A DNA stretch of 64,000 bases. Source: Sphingobacteriales bacterium. Its GTDB lineage: Bacteria; Bacteroidota; Bacteroidia; Chitinophagales; CAIOSU01. A program made the translations under genes and the position numbers. The notes beneath the pieces are model-generated. The model was not told where the DNA came from. It saw only the letters and a list, made by a program, of their open reading frames with translations, and made no database searches. The stretch covers positions 1-64,000 of the forward strand of contig JAIXOI010000028.1 of assembly GCA_027486795.1 (NCBI GenBank), read 5' to 3'. Positions 24,868 to 34,673 of this stretch are shown piece by piece. The first letter of the stretch is position 1; each line of letters starts with the position of its first letter.

Positions 24868-27582
24868 CTAGCGCTTATATTTTAATTGTTTGAAGGTGTA
24901 ATAGGTCTGACTGTTCAAAAAGTCGTTCCGTTCTAGTTGATTTTGGGATACGACATCAGATAGTACCATTTCATTGCTGATAATATCATACACTATGTAA
25001 TAGTATATTTGAAATTTTCCACCCCTTATTATTGATGGAAGCATAAACGGAAGGGTAGGCCAAAGGCCAATGGCCATTGCTATTTTGTAGCCGCGGCTGT
25101 AGTCAGGTTCAATTACGCTTAAGTTACCGGTCCACATAAAATATCGGGTACCATATTTTTTTGCCAACGCCTCGCGCTCTGATAGCTCAATGGTTGTAAT
25201 CGGCACCGTAGCGCCAAGTTCTATCCGTTCGTCAAGCCATTCGTTTAGGAAAGCAATATCATTAAAGGTTCCAACTTCTTTGTTTAGCAGCTCTTTGTTA
25301 TCTATTACCTGATATTGGATGCCGCTGGCAGCAGCACTCTTTTTCAATATTGTGCTAAACCGGGTTTGGTTCTTTTCAGATGTCAGGTAGGTTTGCTTAT
25401 CCGGGTTTTTTACATTTATCTTGCTATATCTCGGGTTTACAATCACTACCTTTTTTATATCCATTGCATAACCCCTCTTGTTGTTAAGCTCTTCTTCCCT
25501 TTCTTTTTTCTTTCTTTCGCTTTTGGTTACAATGTGGTCTTCATCAGCTTTGGCCAGCTTAAAATATTTTTCGGCTTGCTTCATGAATGCTGGGTTATCT
25601 GCAAAATCGACAAACGCGTATTTATGAAACCCTGCGTCCAAAGGTTTTTCAAAATCGTGGATGTATGGCACTTCTTCCACTACAGCCGAATCGGTTGCTA
25701 TCGAATCTACGGTCACTCTGTTGGCTCCATTATTCGATGTATCGTTGCGCGCATCGGTCAATGCCTTTTTTGCCGACCCTTGGCGCCAAGAACCATCATC
25801 GTCTGAGTCGGCGCTTGCTGTGTTATCTGTTTCGGTATACACAAATGTACCATCTCGTTTCACGCCAACTATATCATACTTTTCTCTGTTTTTGAGCATG
25901 TACTTTTCATAGCCAGTCATTTTTATCTTCAGCTTTTTAGCTTCGGCTACAGTGGTTACATAAAAGGTATCTTCAGGCTCTTCAGTTTCATCTGTGACAG
26001 CACCAGCCGTGTTTGTGCTATCCTCATTAGTTGACACCAAACTAGGTTTGTTATTATTCGCTTTATCGGCAATAACATTCAACGACCGTGAGCGAATAGC
26101 CAATCTGCTTGAATCTAGCGTTACAGTATCAACTGAGATATTAGCCAATCCTTTGTACTTATCCGGATTTTTAGCCTTATCGTAAACTAAAGCAATAGAG
26201 TCAATTTCGGTTTGGCTGCGGGCGGTAAGGGAGAAGAACTTAGGATCGACCTCCATTTTGTAAAACAACAAGTGCATCAAGCTATCAGACAAGGTTTCTA
26301 TTTCTTTATCATTGGGGTTGTCTTGTTTCAGTTTCCAAGCATAGCGGGTAGCTACCGAAGCCATATATTCCTTATCGGTGGCCAATGATAAGTTGAAATG
26401 ATAACAGCGCTGCACATTGCCTTGCACGTCATCGTTTATGTAGTCTTCCCATTCACTAACATAAATACCATCAAAGTATATGTATGCCTTTGCAGCGAGC
26501 GCTTTCAGGGTTACCTTTTGCAGATATGCATTATTAGGATATTTTTTGAGCAATGCTTGTGCCTCGTATATGGCCATATCGTAGCGCTGGCGCGTAAGGT
26601 GCAACCTACATACTTCAAATTGCGAAAACTCAAGTACACTGTTAAACTCTGCTTCCGATACTAGATTTAATTTTTTGCCCTCATTGCTAAGGCTATCCAC
26701 CTTGCTCAATATGTGCGCTTTGCGCTGCTGTAAACTAGGGTGGGTGCTGGTAGTATCATCGTCTTCTTGCGGCTTAACGGTCGCAATTTTTTCGCGCCAA
26801 AACTCCTCAGGGAAAGAAAATGTTGGGCTTTCGAGCCATTTATAATCAAAACTGTAATCAATAAATGGAGTGTGCGAATAGGATAATGAGGTAAAGGAGG
26901 CATCAATGGCATCAATACTGTATCCGGCTTTCAAATAGCGCTGCAAGCCTCTTTCATCGGCTTCAGTCTCCAGCTCTCTTGAGTAGTGGTTTACGTTGGC
27001 CAATTTATCATCAAGCGACAGGCCTTTATACACGTTTTTATCCCTCTCAATGGTTTGCACCTTCAGGTACTTGTTCAAGGCGTGTTTTTCCTCTACGTGG
27101 GTTATTTCGTGTGCCAAAACAAAAGCCAATTCGGCCTCGCTTTTAACGCGAGCTAGCAACCCAATATTTACCACTATAATACCCTGGTTGGTAGCAAAGG
27201 CATTCATTACGGTACTTTTCATAGTATAAACCCTTACTTGGCTGCGCAAAGTGGGTTCATCCTTTAAAAGCAAGTCGACAATTTTGTTTAAGTATGCAGT
27301 AATGGGGTCGTTGAAACTCACCATGCCGCTCAACAATAGTTTGTCAATTTCAAAGTTGGTCGACAGATAAAAGCTTTCGATGCTTTTACGATTTTTTTTT
27401 GTTTCCGATTTGTCAATGGTACTCTTTTCTATCTCATATTTCTTTGAGGATTTGATAATCATATCCTTCGGGATTTCTCCCGTAGACTGAAGTGTTTTGT
27501 AATTATCTGGCTTGGGTTGGGCTATTAAACCAATAACACCCACTAACAGCATTAGCTGCAGCAATAAGGCCCTTTTTAGCAT
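24868..27582 (-). CDS. Large M48-family zinc metalloprotease
   Basis: 904 aa with a signal peptide (MLKRALLLQLMLLVGVIGLIA). Residues about 80-300 form the M48 peptidase: HEITH with zinc-binding His158 and His162 and catalytic Glu159, then ETEADERG at 205-212 with the third ligand. The remaining 600 residues carry helical, repeat-like stretches around 310-420, a charged disordered middle (about 500-640) and a C-terminal alpha/beta part. Secreted BepA/LoiP-like M48 proteases act in outer-membrane protein quality control, but this C-terminal extension is not part of those. It is probably periplasmic and expressed with the barrel protein downstream. Confidence 0.85.
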   Translation of the reverse strand: MLKRALLLQLMLLVGVIGLIAQPKPDNYKTLQSTGEIPKDMIIKSSKKYEIEKSTIDKSETKKNRKSIESFYLSTNFEIDKLLLSGMVSFNDPITAYLNKIVDLLLKDEPTLRSQVRVYTMKSTVMNAFATNQGIIVVNIGLLARVKSEAELAFVLAHEITHVEEKHALNKYLKVQTIERDKNVYKGLSLDDKLANVNHYSRELETEADERGLQRYLKAGYSIDAIDASFTSLSYSHTPFIDYSFDYKWLESPTFSFPEEFWREKIATVKPQEDDDTTSTHPSLQQRKAHILSKVDSLSNEGKKLNLVSEAEFNSVLEFSQFEVCRLHLTRQRYDMAIYEAQALLKKYPNNAYLQKVTLKALAAKAYIYFDGIYVSEWEDYINDDVQGNVQRCYHFNLSLATDKEYMASVATRYAWKLKQDNPNDKEIETLSDSLMHLLFYKMEVDPKFFSLTARSQTEIDSIALVYDKAKNPDKYKGLANISVDTVTLDSSRLAIRSRSLNVIADKANNNKPSLVSTNEDSTNTAGAVTDETEEPEDTFYVTTVAEAKKLKIKMTGYEKYMLKNREKYDIVGVKRDGTFVYTETDNTASADSDDDGSWRQGSAKKALTDARNDTSNNGANRVTVDSIATDSAVVEEVPYIHDFEKPLDAGFHKYAFVDFADNPAFMKQAEKYFKLAKADEDHIVTKSERKKKEREEELNNKRGYAMDIKKVVIVNPRYSKINVKNPDKQTYLTSEKNQTRFSTILKKSAAASGIQYQVIDNKELLNKEVGTFNDIAFLNEWLDERIELGATVPITTIELSEREALAKKYGTRYFMWTGNLSVIEPDYSRGYKIAMAIGLWPTLPFMLPSIIRGGKFQIYYYIVYDIISNEMVLSDVVSQNQLERNDFLNSQTYYTFKQLKYKR

Positions 27583-27768
27583 GGAGAGTACTTTAGAATA
27601 ACTTTAGTGTAAACGAAGTTAAATAATTGTGTTTAGCGAAGCAATAAATGGCATGATAAAGCAAACATTTCCCTAAAATTGTTTAGGTAACTGGCCTACA
27701 AGGAGGTACTTGGATTTTCCAGAATACGCAACTAATAAATTGTAAAAAAAGCCAGATACCCGAAGATG

Positions 27769-29856
27769 CTACTTGCTGGTTGGGTATGCTATTCGCACAT
27801 GGTACATGCTATTCAGCATCTTTTTAATCACCTTTTTTACTTGGTTTATTTCTTTAAAAGTAATATCGGCGTTTACAAACTGGTTTTGATCAATCTTGTT
27901 GTTTATCAAGCGCTCTACCAACTGTTCAATATCGTTGTTGGTGGGGTTTTTAAGGCTGCGGCTGGCTGCCTCGCAACTGTCGGCCATCATCAGTATAGCA
28001 GTTTCTTTACTATATGGTAGCGGACCAGGATAGCGGAAATGTTCTTCCTTGTTCTCCTGTTCTGGATAGTTTTTGATATAGTTCTGCCAGAAATATTCAA
28101 CCCTAGTGGTTCCATGGTGTGTACGGATAAAATCGACTAGAATATCTGGTAGATTTTCCTTTTTTGCATATTCCACCCCTTTTTTTACGTGGCTAATAAT
28201 TATCTGAGCGCTTTCCTCGTAAGGTAAGTCGTCATGTGGGTTAATGTCGGCATGCTGGTTTTCAATAAAGTATTCGGGGTGGTCCATTTTACCAATGTCG
28301 TGGTATAGCGCACCTACTTTTACTAGCATGGCATTAGCACCAATTTCATTAGCAGCCGCTTCGGCAATATTGGCCACCGACAGGGAGTGGTTGAATGTTC
28401 CGGGAGCCTTTAAGGAAAGCTGCTTCAGCAATGGTTTATTAATGTCAGATAGCTCAAGCAAAGTTATTTCTGATACAAAACCGAATATTTTTTCAAACAC
28501 TGGTATCAACGGGTATGCCATAAGCGTAAGCAGCACATTGAGCCCTAGCATACTTACGCTGCTAAGTTCTATTTCTTCGATGCTACCATTTTGAATTAAC
28601 GAGGTGGCTAAATAAGAAAGCAGATATATTATGAGAATATAGGCATTGCTAGTGAAAAACTGTGACCAATAATAAGCCCTTATGGTAGTGAATATTGCTA
28701 TCATACCGGCCATAAACTGCATAAATGTGTACTCAATGCCCAGCGGCACAATAAAGCCACACAATAGCACCAAGCAAGCGTGTGCGTACATGGCAACACG
28801 CGACCCAAAAAACGTGCGCAGTATAATAGGTACTGTGCAAAAAGGGATGGCATAGAGTATGTTCAATTGGGTTTTCACGAGTGTACTAACCAAGGCTACC
28901 ATAAGAAGCATTAGAAGTAGCGTAAACATTAGTTTTTGATTGCTTTTGAATACTTCGGGTGCAAACGACCTCATAGAAATCATAAACACCGATAGCACAA
29001 TAAGCGTGAGCAGAAAGTTGCCCAACGTAATCATGGTGCGCTTGTCTTGGGTAAGTGTTCGTGTCGATTCGGCTTGTTTTAAACTTACCAGAACTTGATA
29101 GTTATCCTGGGTAACTATTTCGCCTTCCGAAATGATTTTTTCACCTTCTACCACACCTCCTTGGTTTAGCGATATAGTCTCCAATGCGTTTTGCAACAAC
29201 CGATTGGTGGTAGTTTCATCAAAGGTTATGTTATACTTCAGTGCTTCTTGTAGCATGGGTAAGAGCACTTCGGCATATTTTGTTTTCGATGTGGTAATTT
29301 CCTCCTGTATCTCGGCAAAGGCTGTTTGCAGGGTATAGAATTGGTCAACCCGTTTTCGTTCGGCTTGGGCTGGTTCGTAGAGCACAAAAATGTCGGTTAT
29401 GCCTTTTTCATGGTGCTCCTTGGTAGTATTAATTACACCCTTATCATATACTTTGTTAATAATGCTAATGCCTAATGATAGTGTTTTGGCCGAGTCTTTT
29501 ATCTGTTCGAGTTTGGGAATATCCAGTTCCCGTTGGTTTTTCAACCGAGTTGCCAAGGCAATAGTAAAAGCTTTTTTTGCATCGTTTTCAACAATGCTAT
29601 CTAAACGATAATAGGGTACAAAGTTATCTTGAATGTTAGTCCGCTCGGTATCCAATAATTCATTCGATTTCAGGATGCCAAAATCGAAAGGAGCAATGAG
29701 GGTTTCATATTTCCAAGGCCGGCCAATTTCGAATGAATAACGGAACTTGCCATAGCGCGGAAACATGGCGGTCATGCCCACCGCTACGAGTATTACGAAG
29801 AGATATTTAATAATCTCTTGGTGCCTGTTGACTAAAAATGTGAAAAAATGCTTCAA
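27769..29856 (-). CDS. 7TM-HD (PgpH-like) membrane phosphodiesterase
   Basis: 695 aa. One N-terminal membrane helix (18-32) leads to an extracytoplasmic 7TMR-HDED domain (about 40-275), then seven hydrophobic segments (about 275-455), and then a cytosolic HD domain: FNHSLSVANIAEAAA (His490), YHDIGK (His519-Asp520) and a later RTHHGT. This is the PgpH layout, whose characterised members hydrolyse the second messenger c-di-AMP. No c-di-AMP cyclase gene is in the window. The activity is inferred from family architecture. Confidence 0.88.
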   Translation of the reverse strand: MKHFFTFLVNRHQEIIKYLFVILVAVGMTAMFPRYGKFRYSFEIGRPWKYETLIAPFDFGILKSNELLDTERTNIQDNFVPYYRLDSIVENDAKKAFTIALATRLKNQRELDIPKLEQIKDSAKTLSLGISIINKVYDKGVINTTKEHHEKGITDIFVLYEPAQAERKRVDQFYTLQTAFAEIQEEITTSKTKYAEVLLPMLQEALKYNITFDETTTNRLLQNALETISLNQGGVVEGEKIISEGEIVTQDNYQVLVSLKQAESTRTLTQDKRTMITLGNFLLTLIVLSVFMISMRSFAPEVFKSNQKLMFTLLLMLLMVALVSTLVKTQLNILYAIPFCTVPIILRTFFGSRVAMYAHACLVLLCGFIVPLGIEYTFMQFMAGMIAIFTTIRAYYWSQFFTSNAYILIIYLLSYLATSLIQNGSIEEIELSSVSMLGLNVLLTLMAYPLIPVFEKIFGFVSEITLLELSDINKPLLKQLSLKAPGTFNHSLSVANIAEAAANEIGANAMLVKVGALYHDIGKMDHPEYFIENQHADINPHDDLPYEESAQIIISHVKKGVEYAKKENLPDILVDFIRTHHGTTRVEYFWQNYIKNYPEQENKEEHFRYPGPLPYSKETAILMMADSCEAASRSLKNPTNNDIEQLVERLINNKIDQNQFVNADITFKEINQVKKVIKKMLNSMYHVRIAYPTSK

Positions 29857-30070
29857 TTATCAGATATTTGTCGTGCCGTTGAGGCCTAAAGTTAGTTAAT
29901 TGATTGATTAGTTGATTGGTTGCTGGTTGATTAATCCTATGCGTTATTTATAAGTGGTTGATAGATTAGTTTGTTGTAAAACCAATGCATTCAAAAACTT
30001 TGAACCATTTTATCGCCAAACCAATTTACCAGTAACGAGTTAACCAATAACGAGTAACAAATAACAAAAC

Positions 30071-31246
30071 ATGAAAGAAGTATATATCGTTTCCGTGGCC
30101 CGCACACCAGTTGGTGCATTTAATGGCTCACTTTCTGCTTTAACCGCTATTGAGTTGGGTGCTATTGCTATTAAAGCTGCAGTTTCGCGTGCTGGTATTG
30201 CCCCTGATCAAGTGCAAGACGTTTATATGGGCAACGTTGTTAGTGCCAATTTGGGCCAAGCGCCAGCTAAGCAAGCGGCACTATTGGCTGGCTTATCTAC
30301 TGAAACACCTTGCACAACTGTAAACAAAGTTTGTGCCTCAGGCATGAAAGCTATTATGATTGCTGCACAAACCATCATGCTGGGCGATAACGACATAGTT
30401 GTAGCTGGCGGCATGGAAAGCATGAGTAACATACCCTACTATATACCAAATGCCCGTGGCGGATACCGCTATGGCAATGGCGAGTTGTTAGATGGTATCG
30501 TTCGCGATGCCCTGCAAGACCCTTACCAAAAATACATGATGGGTAATGCTGCCGAGGTATGTGCTAACCGCTATGGCATCAGCCGCGAAGCGCAAGATGA
30601 GTATGCAACCGAATCTTACCGTCGTGCTAATCAAGCGTATGCAGAAAATGCATTTGCCAACGAGTTGGTAGCAGTGCCTGTGCCACAACGCAAGGGTGAC
30701 CCAATTTTGGTTGATAAAGACGAGGAGTACAGCAAGGATGTTTCAAAACTATCGAGCCTGAAACCTGCCTTTACCAAAGATGGCACTGTAACGGCTGCTA
30801 ACGCATCAAAAATTAACGACGGTGCAGCTGCTGTGGTATTGATGAGCAAAGAGAAGGCGGAAGCGCTAGGGGTGAAACCACTGGCTCGCATTGTAAGCTT
30901 TGCCGATGCAAGCCAAGAGCCGGAGCAATTTACTACCACGCCATCGAAAGCAATACCTAAAGCCATTACCAAAGCTGGATTAACCCAAGGCGACATTGAC
31001 TATTATGAAATTAACGAGGCCTTCTCGGTAGTTTGTATCGCCAACAACCAATTGATGAATTTAGACCCTGAAAGGGTAAATGTTTACGGCGGTGCTGTAT
31101 CTTTGGGTCACCCAGTGGGTGTATCGGGTGCGCGCATAGTGGCTACTCTTATATCGGTGCTAACCAACAAAGGCGGCAAATACGGCGTAGCTGGTATTTG
31201 CAACGGCGGCGGCGGAGCCAGTGCTATTGTTATTGAGAAATTGTAA
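30071..31246 (+). CDS. Acetyl-CoA C-acetyltransferase (thiolase)
   Basis: 391 aa, the normal length. The acyl-enzyme cysteine Cys88 is in NKVCASGMKA, with EINEAFSVV, GHPVGVSGAR and the second cysteine in ICNGGGGASA. This is the biosynthetic/short-chain (AtoB/PhaA-like) branch that condenses or cleaves acetoacetyl-CoA. It is monocistronic, preceded by a 200-bp region with GATTGGTTGATT-type microrepeats and followed by a plus-strand terminator at 31300. A second, fatty-acid-type thiolase is encoded at 36738. Confidence 0.93.
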   Translation: MKEVYIVSVARTPVGAFNGSLSALTAIELGAIAIKAAVSRAGIAPDQVQDVYMGNVVSANLGQAPAKQAALLAGLSTETPCTTVNKVCASGMKAIMIAAQTIMLGDNDIVVAGGMESMSNIPYYIPNARGGYRYGNGELLDGIVRDALQDPYQKYMMGNAAEVCANRYGISREAQDEYATESYRRANQAYAENAFANELVAVPVPQRKGDPILVDKDEEYSKDVSKLSSLKPAFTKDGTVTAANASKINDGAAAVVLMSKEKAEALGVKPLARIVSFADASQEPEQFTTTPSKAIPKAITKAGLTQGDIDYYEINEAFSVVCIANNQLMNLDPERVNVYGGAVSLGHPVGVSGARIVATLISVLTNKGGKYGVAGICNGGGGASAIVIEKL

Positions 31247-31299
31247 GTAATTGCCAAGAAGGCTACCAAGCCTATAAAGATTAATGCCATTACTGAGTG

Positions 31300-31333
31300 A
31301 AAGTCCCTTCCTGGCTTCCGGGGTGGGACTTTT
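31300..31333 (+). terminator. Intrinsic terminator after the thiolase
   Basis: AAAGTCCC (31300-31307) pairs with GGGACTTT (31325-31332), followed by more T residues and TACTTT. It lies 53 bp after the thiolase stop. Confidence 0.6.
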
Positions 31334-31361
31334 ACTTTGTGGGTGGTTTGATTTACAGATT

Positions 31362-31487
31362 TTACGCCCCAAGGGGGGCATTATGTTAATAGCATCGGGC
31401 ACCGCCCGATGTACGTATGGTTTTTCCAGAAACGCAATTTGTAATAGGGCGATGCCCTATTCTAGTAGTATTAGACCCCGTTGGGGT
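31362..31487. repeat. Row of small hairpins (dispersed repeat, longer copy)
   Basis: CGCCCCAAGGGGGGCAT is followed by three perfect hairpins: CATCGGGC/GCCCGATG at 31393-31411, ATAGGGC/GCCCTAT at 31444-31460 and ACCCC/GGGGT at 31475-31487. Part of the same string (CGCCCCAAAGGGGCAT, GCACCGCCCGA) recurs at about 33203-33250. It occupies the 332-bp gap between the thiolase and ndk; no gene is seen there. Confidence 0.55.
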
Positions 31488-31516
31488 AAATTTATATAAA
31501 ACCCTTAACCCACAAC

Positions 31517-31550
31517 AAAAAAAGGCCCAAAGCGCTAGCTTCGGGCCTTT
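31517..31550 (-). terminator. Intrinsic terminator of ndk
   Basis: On the minus strand AAAGGCCCGAAGC folds onto GCTTTGGGCCTTT and is followed by TTTTG. It lies about 30 bp after the ndk stop. Confidence 0.85.
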
Positions 31551-31578
31551 CTAATATCTCACTGAAAGAAATCCTAAA

Positions 31579-31998
31579 TTAAGGACGCTCCAATTGACTG
31601 AAGAAGAAGTTGCCTTCGATGGCAGCATTTTCGTCAGAATCAGAACCGTGAACCGCATTAGCTTCAATGCTTTTAGCAAACAAGTTACGGATAGTGCCCG
31701 CTTCAGCTTTAGCTGGGTCGGTAGCACCGATAAGTTTACGGAAATCTTCCATCGCGTTATCTTTCTCCAAAATAGCAGCTACGATAGGACCAGAAGACAT
31801 AAAGTCAACCAACTCGCCATAAAAGCCACGCTCTTTGTGTACTTCGTAAAATTTACCAGCCGACTCTTTGGTCAATTGGGTGTATTTAAGGGCAACGATG
31901 CGGAAACCAGCTTCGTTGATTTTTGCCAAAATTGGGCCGATGTAGTTGTTAGCAACCGCATCAGGTTTAATCATGGTAAAGGTGTATTTTCCAGCCAT
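31579..31998 (-). CDS. ndk: Nucleoside diphosphate kinase
   Basis: Balances nucleoside triphosphate pools by ping-pong phosphotransfer. 139 aa from ATG 31998 ([15 protein letters not shown]), the family start; the upstream ATG at 32040 would add 14 unrelated residues and lies upstream of the promoter element. The phospho-histidine is in [28 protein letters not shown] is conserved. A terminator follows and a -7 element precedes. Confidence 0.97.
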   Translation of the reverse strand: MAGKYTFTMIKPDAVANNYIGPILAKINEAGFRIVALKYTQLTKESAGKFYEVHKERGFYGELVDFMSSGPIVAAILEKDNAMEDFRKLIGATDPAKAEAGTIRNLFAKSIEANAVHGSDSDENAAIEGNFFFSQLERP

Positions 31999-32027
31999 AA
32001 CAGTATGAAATGTTTTATATTGAGCCG

Positions 32028-32035
32028 CAAAAATA
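32028..32035 (-). promoter_or_regulatory. -7 element for ndk
   Basis: The minus strand reads TATTTTTG, a perfect TAnnTTTG, 30 nt before ATG 31998. A second match, TATGTTTG, lies further upstream. Confidence 0.5.
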
Positions 32036-32110
32036 GCCATTCCGCAAACATAAACTACAATGCAGGGGCAAAAGTTTTGCCGCGTAACGAAAATTTAGCA
32101 GTTTCGCCCT

Positions 32111-33127
32111 ATGCCGTTAATGTCCCACTTAGAAGAGCTGAAGGAGTTTTTATCGCAACCCCGTCGTATTGTTATTACCTCGCACACTAACCCCGACGGC
32201 GACGCCATGGGTTCTTCGTTGGCGTTGTATAACTACTTGCTGCCCCTTGGCCATAAAGTAAGCGTAATAGTACCCAGCAATTACCCCGATTTTCTGAAAT
32301 GGATGCCGGGCGACCAAAAGGTTTACATCTATCCGTACCAAGTAACCGAATCGCAGCGATTGATAGGGGAGGCGGAATTGATTTTTTGCCTAGATTATAA
32401 TGCCCTTAGCCGTATTGGCGATGTAGGTACCCATGTGGCAGCCAACCCTTGCCCGAAGGTGTTAATTGATCACCATTTGTTTCCAGAAGATTTTGCCCGC
32501 TATGTGCTACACTTGGTGGAGGCCAGCAGCACTGCCGAGTTGGTGTATGAGTTTTTGGAGCAACTAGGCGCTGCCGATAAAGTAACCACTGATATTGCTA
32601 CCTGCTTGTATGTTGGCATCCTTACCGATACAGGCGGATTTCAATACCCAAACACCAGTGCACGGGTGCACCGCATAGTGGCGCACTTAATGGATGCGGG
32701 CATTGACCACAACAAGATTTATCGCGATGTATTCAATAGTTTCAACGAAATGCGCCTGCGCTTGTTTGGCTACAGCATTACCGAAAAACTGAAAATATAC
32801 CCAGATTACAAGGCTGCCATGATAAGCCTAAATAAAGAAGAGCTGCAGCGTTTTCAGGTGCGCTCCGGCGATACTGAAGGCATTGTAAACTACCCATTGA
32901 AAATACAAGGAATCAACTTTGCCGCATTTATTGTTGACCGCACCGAGGCCATTAAGCTATCGTTTAGGTCGGTTGGGCAGTTTGATGTAAACCAGTTTAG
33001 CCGCAAATACTTTAACGGCGGCGGACATATAAATGCCGCTGGCGGTATCAGTAAAGATACCCTTGAGCAAACCATCGCTAAATTTGAGCAGGTATTGCCT
33101 GAGTTTAAGGATCAGTTGCATTACTAG
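32111..33127 (+). CDS. DHH/DHHA1 phosphoesterase (NrnA-like)
   Basis: 338 aa. The DHH domain shows SHTNPDGDAMGSSLAL, LDYNALSR and the DHH triad in VLIDHHLFP, with a further metal aspartate in GILTDTGGFQ. The DHHA1 domain ends with YFNGGGHINAAGG. This is the NrnA (oligoribonuclease and pAp phosphatase) layout, which degrades RNA dinucleotides and 3'-phosphoadenosine 5'-phosphate. ATG 32111 and ATG 32120 are both possible starts. It is divergent from ndk. Confidence 0.9.
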   Translation: MPLMSHLEELKEFLSQPRRIVITSHTNPDGDAMGSSLALYNYLLPLGHKVSVIVPSNYPDFLKWMPGDQKVYIYPYQVTESQRLIGEAELIFCLDYNALSRIGDVGTHVAANPCPKVLIDHHLFPEDFARYVLHLVEASSTAELVYEFLEQLGAADKVTTDIATCLYVGILTDTGGFQYPNTSARVHRIVAHLMDAGIDHNKIYRDVFNSFNEMRLRLFGYSITEKLKIYPDYKAAMISLNKEELQRFQVRSGDTEGIVNYPLKIQGINFAAFIVDRTEAIKLSFRSVGQFDVNQFSRKYFNGGGHINAAGGISKDTLEQTIAKFEQVLPEFKDQLHY

Positions 33128-33147
33128 GCTCAAGACGCAAGAGGCAA

Positions 33148-33167
33148 CCTGCCTGCCGGCAGGCAGG
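33148..33167. repeat. Perfect 20-bp GC-rich palindrome
   Basis: CCTGCCTGCCGGCAGGCAGG is fully self-complementary and lies 20 bp after the DHH gene. It is flanked by stuttering CAAGACGCAAGAG/GACACAAGACACAAGAC sequence. This kind of palindrome recurs between genes in many Bacteroidota. It could act as a terminator-like hairpin, but no T run follows. Confidence 0.7.
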
Positions 33168-33202
33168 GACACAAGACACAAGACAAAAAATCAGAATACT
33201 GG

Positions 33203-33250
33203 CGCCCCAAAGGGGCATAAGCACCGCCCGACGGCCGTCATGCGTTTCCT
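33203..33250. repeat. Second, decayed copy of the hairpin repeat
   Basis: GCGCCCCAAAGGGGCATAAG followed by CACCGCCCGACGGCCGTCAT parallels the string at 31366-31420, with the intermediate hairpin altered. Both copies sit between convergent genes. Confidence 0.45.
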
Positions 33251-33282
33251 GAACCACAATCATCCTCGCTAAAATGCCAACA

Positions 33283-33310
33283 ACAAAAACGGCCACCCTA
33301 GGGCAGCCGT
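33283..33310 (-). terminator. Intrinsic terminator of the cyclophilin gene
   Basis: On the minus strand ACGGCTGCCC, a TA turn and GGGTGGCCGT form a 10-bp stem with one wobble region, followed by TTTTGTTG. It lies 33 bp after the stop. Confidence 0.75.
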
Positions 33311-33342
33311 CTCTATTTCATCTAGTCACTAGTCACTAATCA

Positions 33343-33957
33343 CTACTTCTTCAATTCTTCAAACGTCTTAGCCGCATCAAACTTCTTGGCATCTTTACCT
33401 ACACGAATGATGGTAAGGGTTTCTATTTTGTCGCCGTTGCCTATGGCGTTTACTACGTCCATGCCTTCAATTACATGACCAAACACGGTGTGTTTGCCAT
33501 CCAACCATGGGGTTGCTACGTGTGTAATAAAGAACTGGCTACCATTGGTGCCTTTACCGGCATTAGCCATCGAAAGGATACCTGGGCCTGTGTGCTTCAA
33601 GGTATCTACAATCTCATCCTTGAATTTATAACCAGGTCCGCCCATGCCGCTGCCTAGTGGGTCGCCACCTTGAATCATAAAGTTTGGTATCACGCGGTGA
33701 AAAATCAATCCATCGTAAAACGGGGTGCCCAAAGGCTTTGCATCATTCTTAATGTCACCTTCGGCAAGGCCAACAAAGTTTGCCACCGTAAGCGGGGTAG
33801 CTTCAAACTCCAACTTCAATAAAATAATGCCTTTGTTGGTTTTCATTTCGGCATATAGGCCATCTTCCATGTCTTTGTATTTGTTTTTTTGAGCAGTTGC
33901 CGAAAGGCTAATCAATACTACCAGCATCAAGCTGAGTAGGCGCATACTGTTTTTCAT
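33343..33957 (-). CDS. Secreted cyclophilin-type peptidyl-prolyl isomerase
   Basis: 204 aa from ATG 33957. A signal peptide ([19 protein letters not shown]) makes it periplasmic. Cyclophilin core: [19 protein letters not shown] with the catalytic arginine, [17 protein letters not shown], and the [19 protein letters not shown] ligand pocket. It catalyses cis-trans isomerisation of prolyl bonds in exported proteins. An upstream TTG/ATG frame to 33996 is unlikely because it would overrun the preceding gene's stop. It lies 32 bp after the next upstream gene and may be co-transcribed with it. Confidence 0.93.
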   Translation of the reverse strand: MKNSMRLLSLMLVVLISLSATAQKNKYKDMEDGLYAEMKTNKGIILLKLEFEATPLTVANFVGLAEGDIKNDAKPLGTPFYDGLIFHRVIPNFMIQGGDPLGSGMGGPGYKFKDEIVDTLKHTGPGILSMANAGKGTNGSQFFITHVATPWLDGKHTVFGHVIEGMDVVNAIGNGDKIETLTIIRVGKDAKKFDAAKTFEELKK

Positions 33958-33989
33958 GTTTATAGTTTGTTTAACGAAGGCAAATATAA

Positions 33990-34673
33990 TCACCAAGTTC
34001 CAATTGGAGCGAATGGATTACCAACTCCACTACCAAATCCGGTGCCAAAGTTGTTATTTCCAAAGCCAGTGTTGGTTCGGTAAGGATTATTGGGCATATT
34101 ACCTCTGCTAATCTGCACTTGCGCGCCAATGGAGGCCTTGTCGTTTATTTTGTACCAAAAGCCACCGCTTACGCCGTAGTTGTTTAGGTTATAGGTTTGT
34201 GGGTTAAGGCCAGGCACGTTGAGTGAAGCCGTGTTGGCAAATAAGCTACCGGTTAGGGTCAGTTTTTCGTTTACGGCATATTCGCCACCTACAAACATGC
34301 TGGTTTGCATGCGTGGGCGCATCAACATAATACTGCTGCCGCTTTCGGGGTTGTTGTAGGTGATTGGGTTGTTTAGGCTATTGTATTGCAGCGCAACGCC
34401 GCCAAACACCGTAAACTTATCCGTTACTTGAAACGAAAGGGTAGGAGCGATAAAATGCCCCATCGATGCACCTTGGTTACTGCCAAAACTAACACTACTG
34501 CCCATACTCACCCCGAAATGCATGCGGTCTTTTATAGGCTTTTTGGCCAAGCCATCGGGCATAGTAATGGTATCGCTATCGGTGTAGCCTTTACTTTGCG
34601 CTTGGGTTGTAGCCAAGCCACCTACCAAAAACAATAAGAGTAAAAGGTTTCTCATAAAGCTGGTGTTCCGCAT
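33990..34673 (-). CDS. Predicted outer-membrane protein
   Basis: About 227 aa from ATG 34673 (a second ATG at 34655 also fits). The signal peptide is [20 protein letters not shown]. The mature part has porin-like strands: [54 protein letters not shown]. It ends in an Asn/Gly/Phe-rich tail ([19 protein letters not shown]). It probably forms a small barrel. No family is recognised. It precedes the cyclophilin gene in the same direction. Confidence 0.75.
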   Translation of the reverse strand: MRNTSFMRNLLLLLFLVGGLATTQAQSKGYTDSDTITMPDGLAKKPIKDRMHFGVSMGSSVSFGSNQGASMGHFIAPTLSFQVTDKFTVFGGVALQYNSLNNPITYNNPESGSSIMLMRPRMQTSMFVGGEYAVNEKLTLTGSLFANTASLNVPGLNPQTYNLNNYGVSGGFWYKINDKASIGAQVQISRGNMPNNPYRTNTGFGNNNFGTGFGSGVGNPFAPIGTW

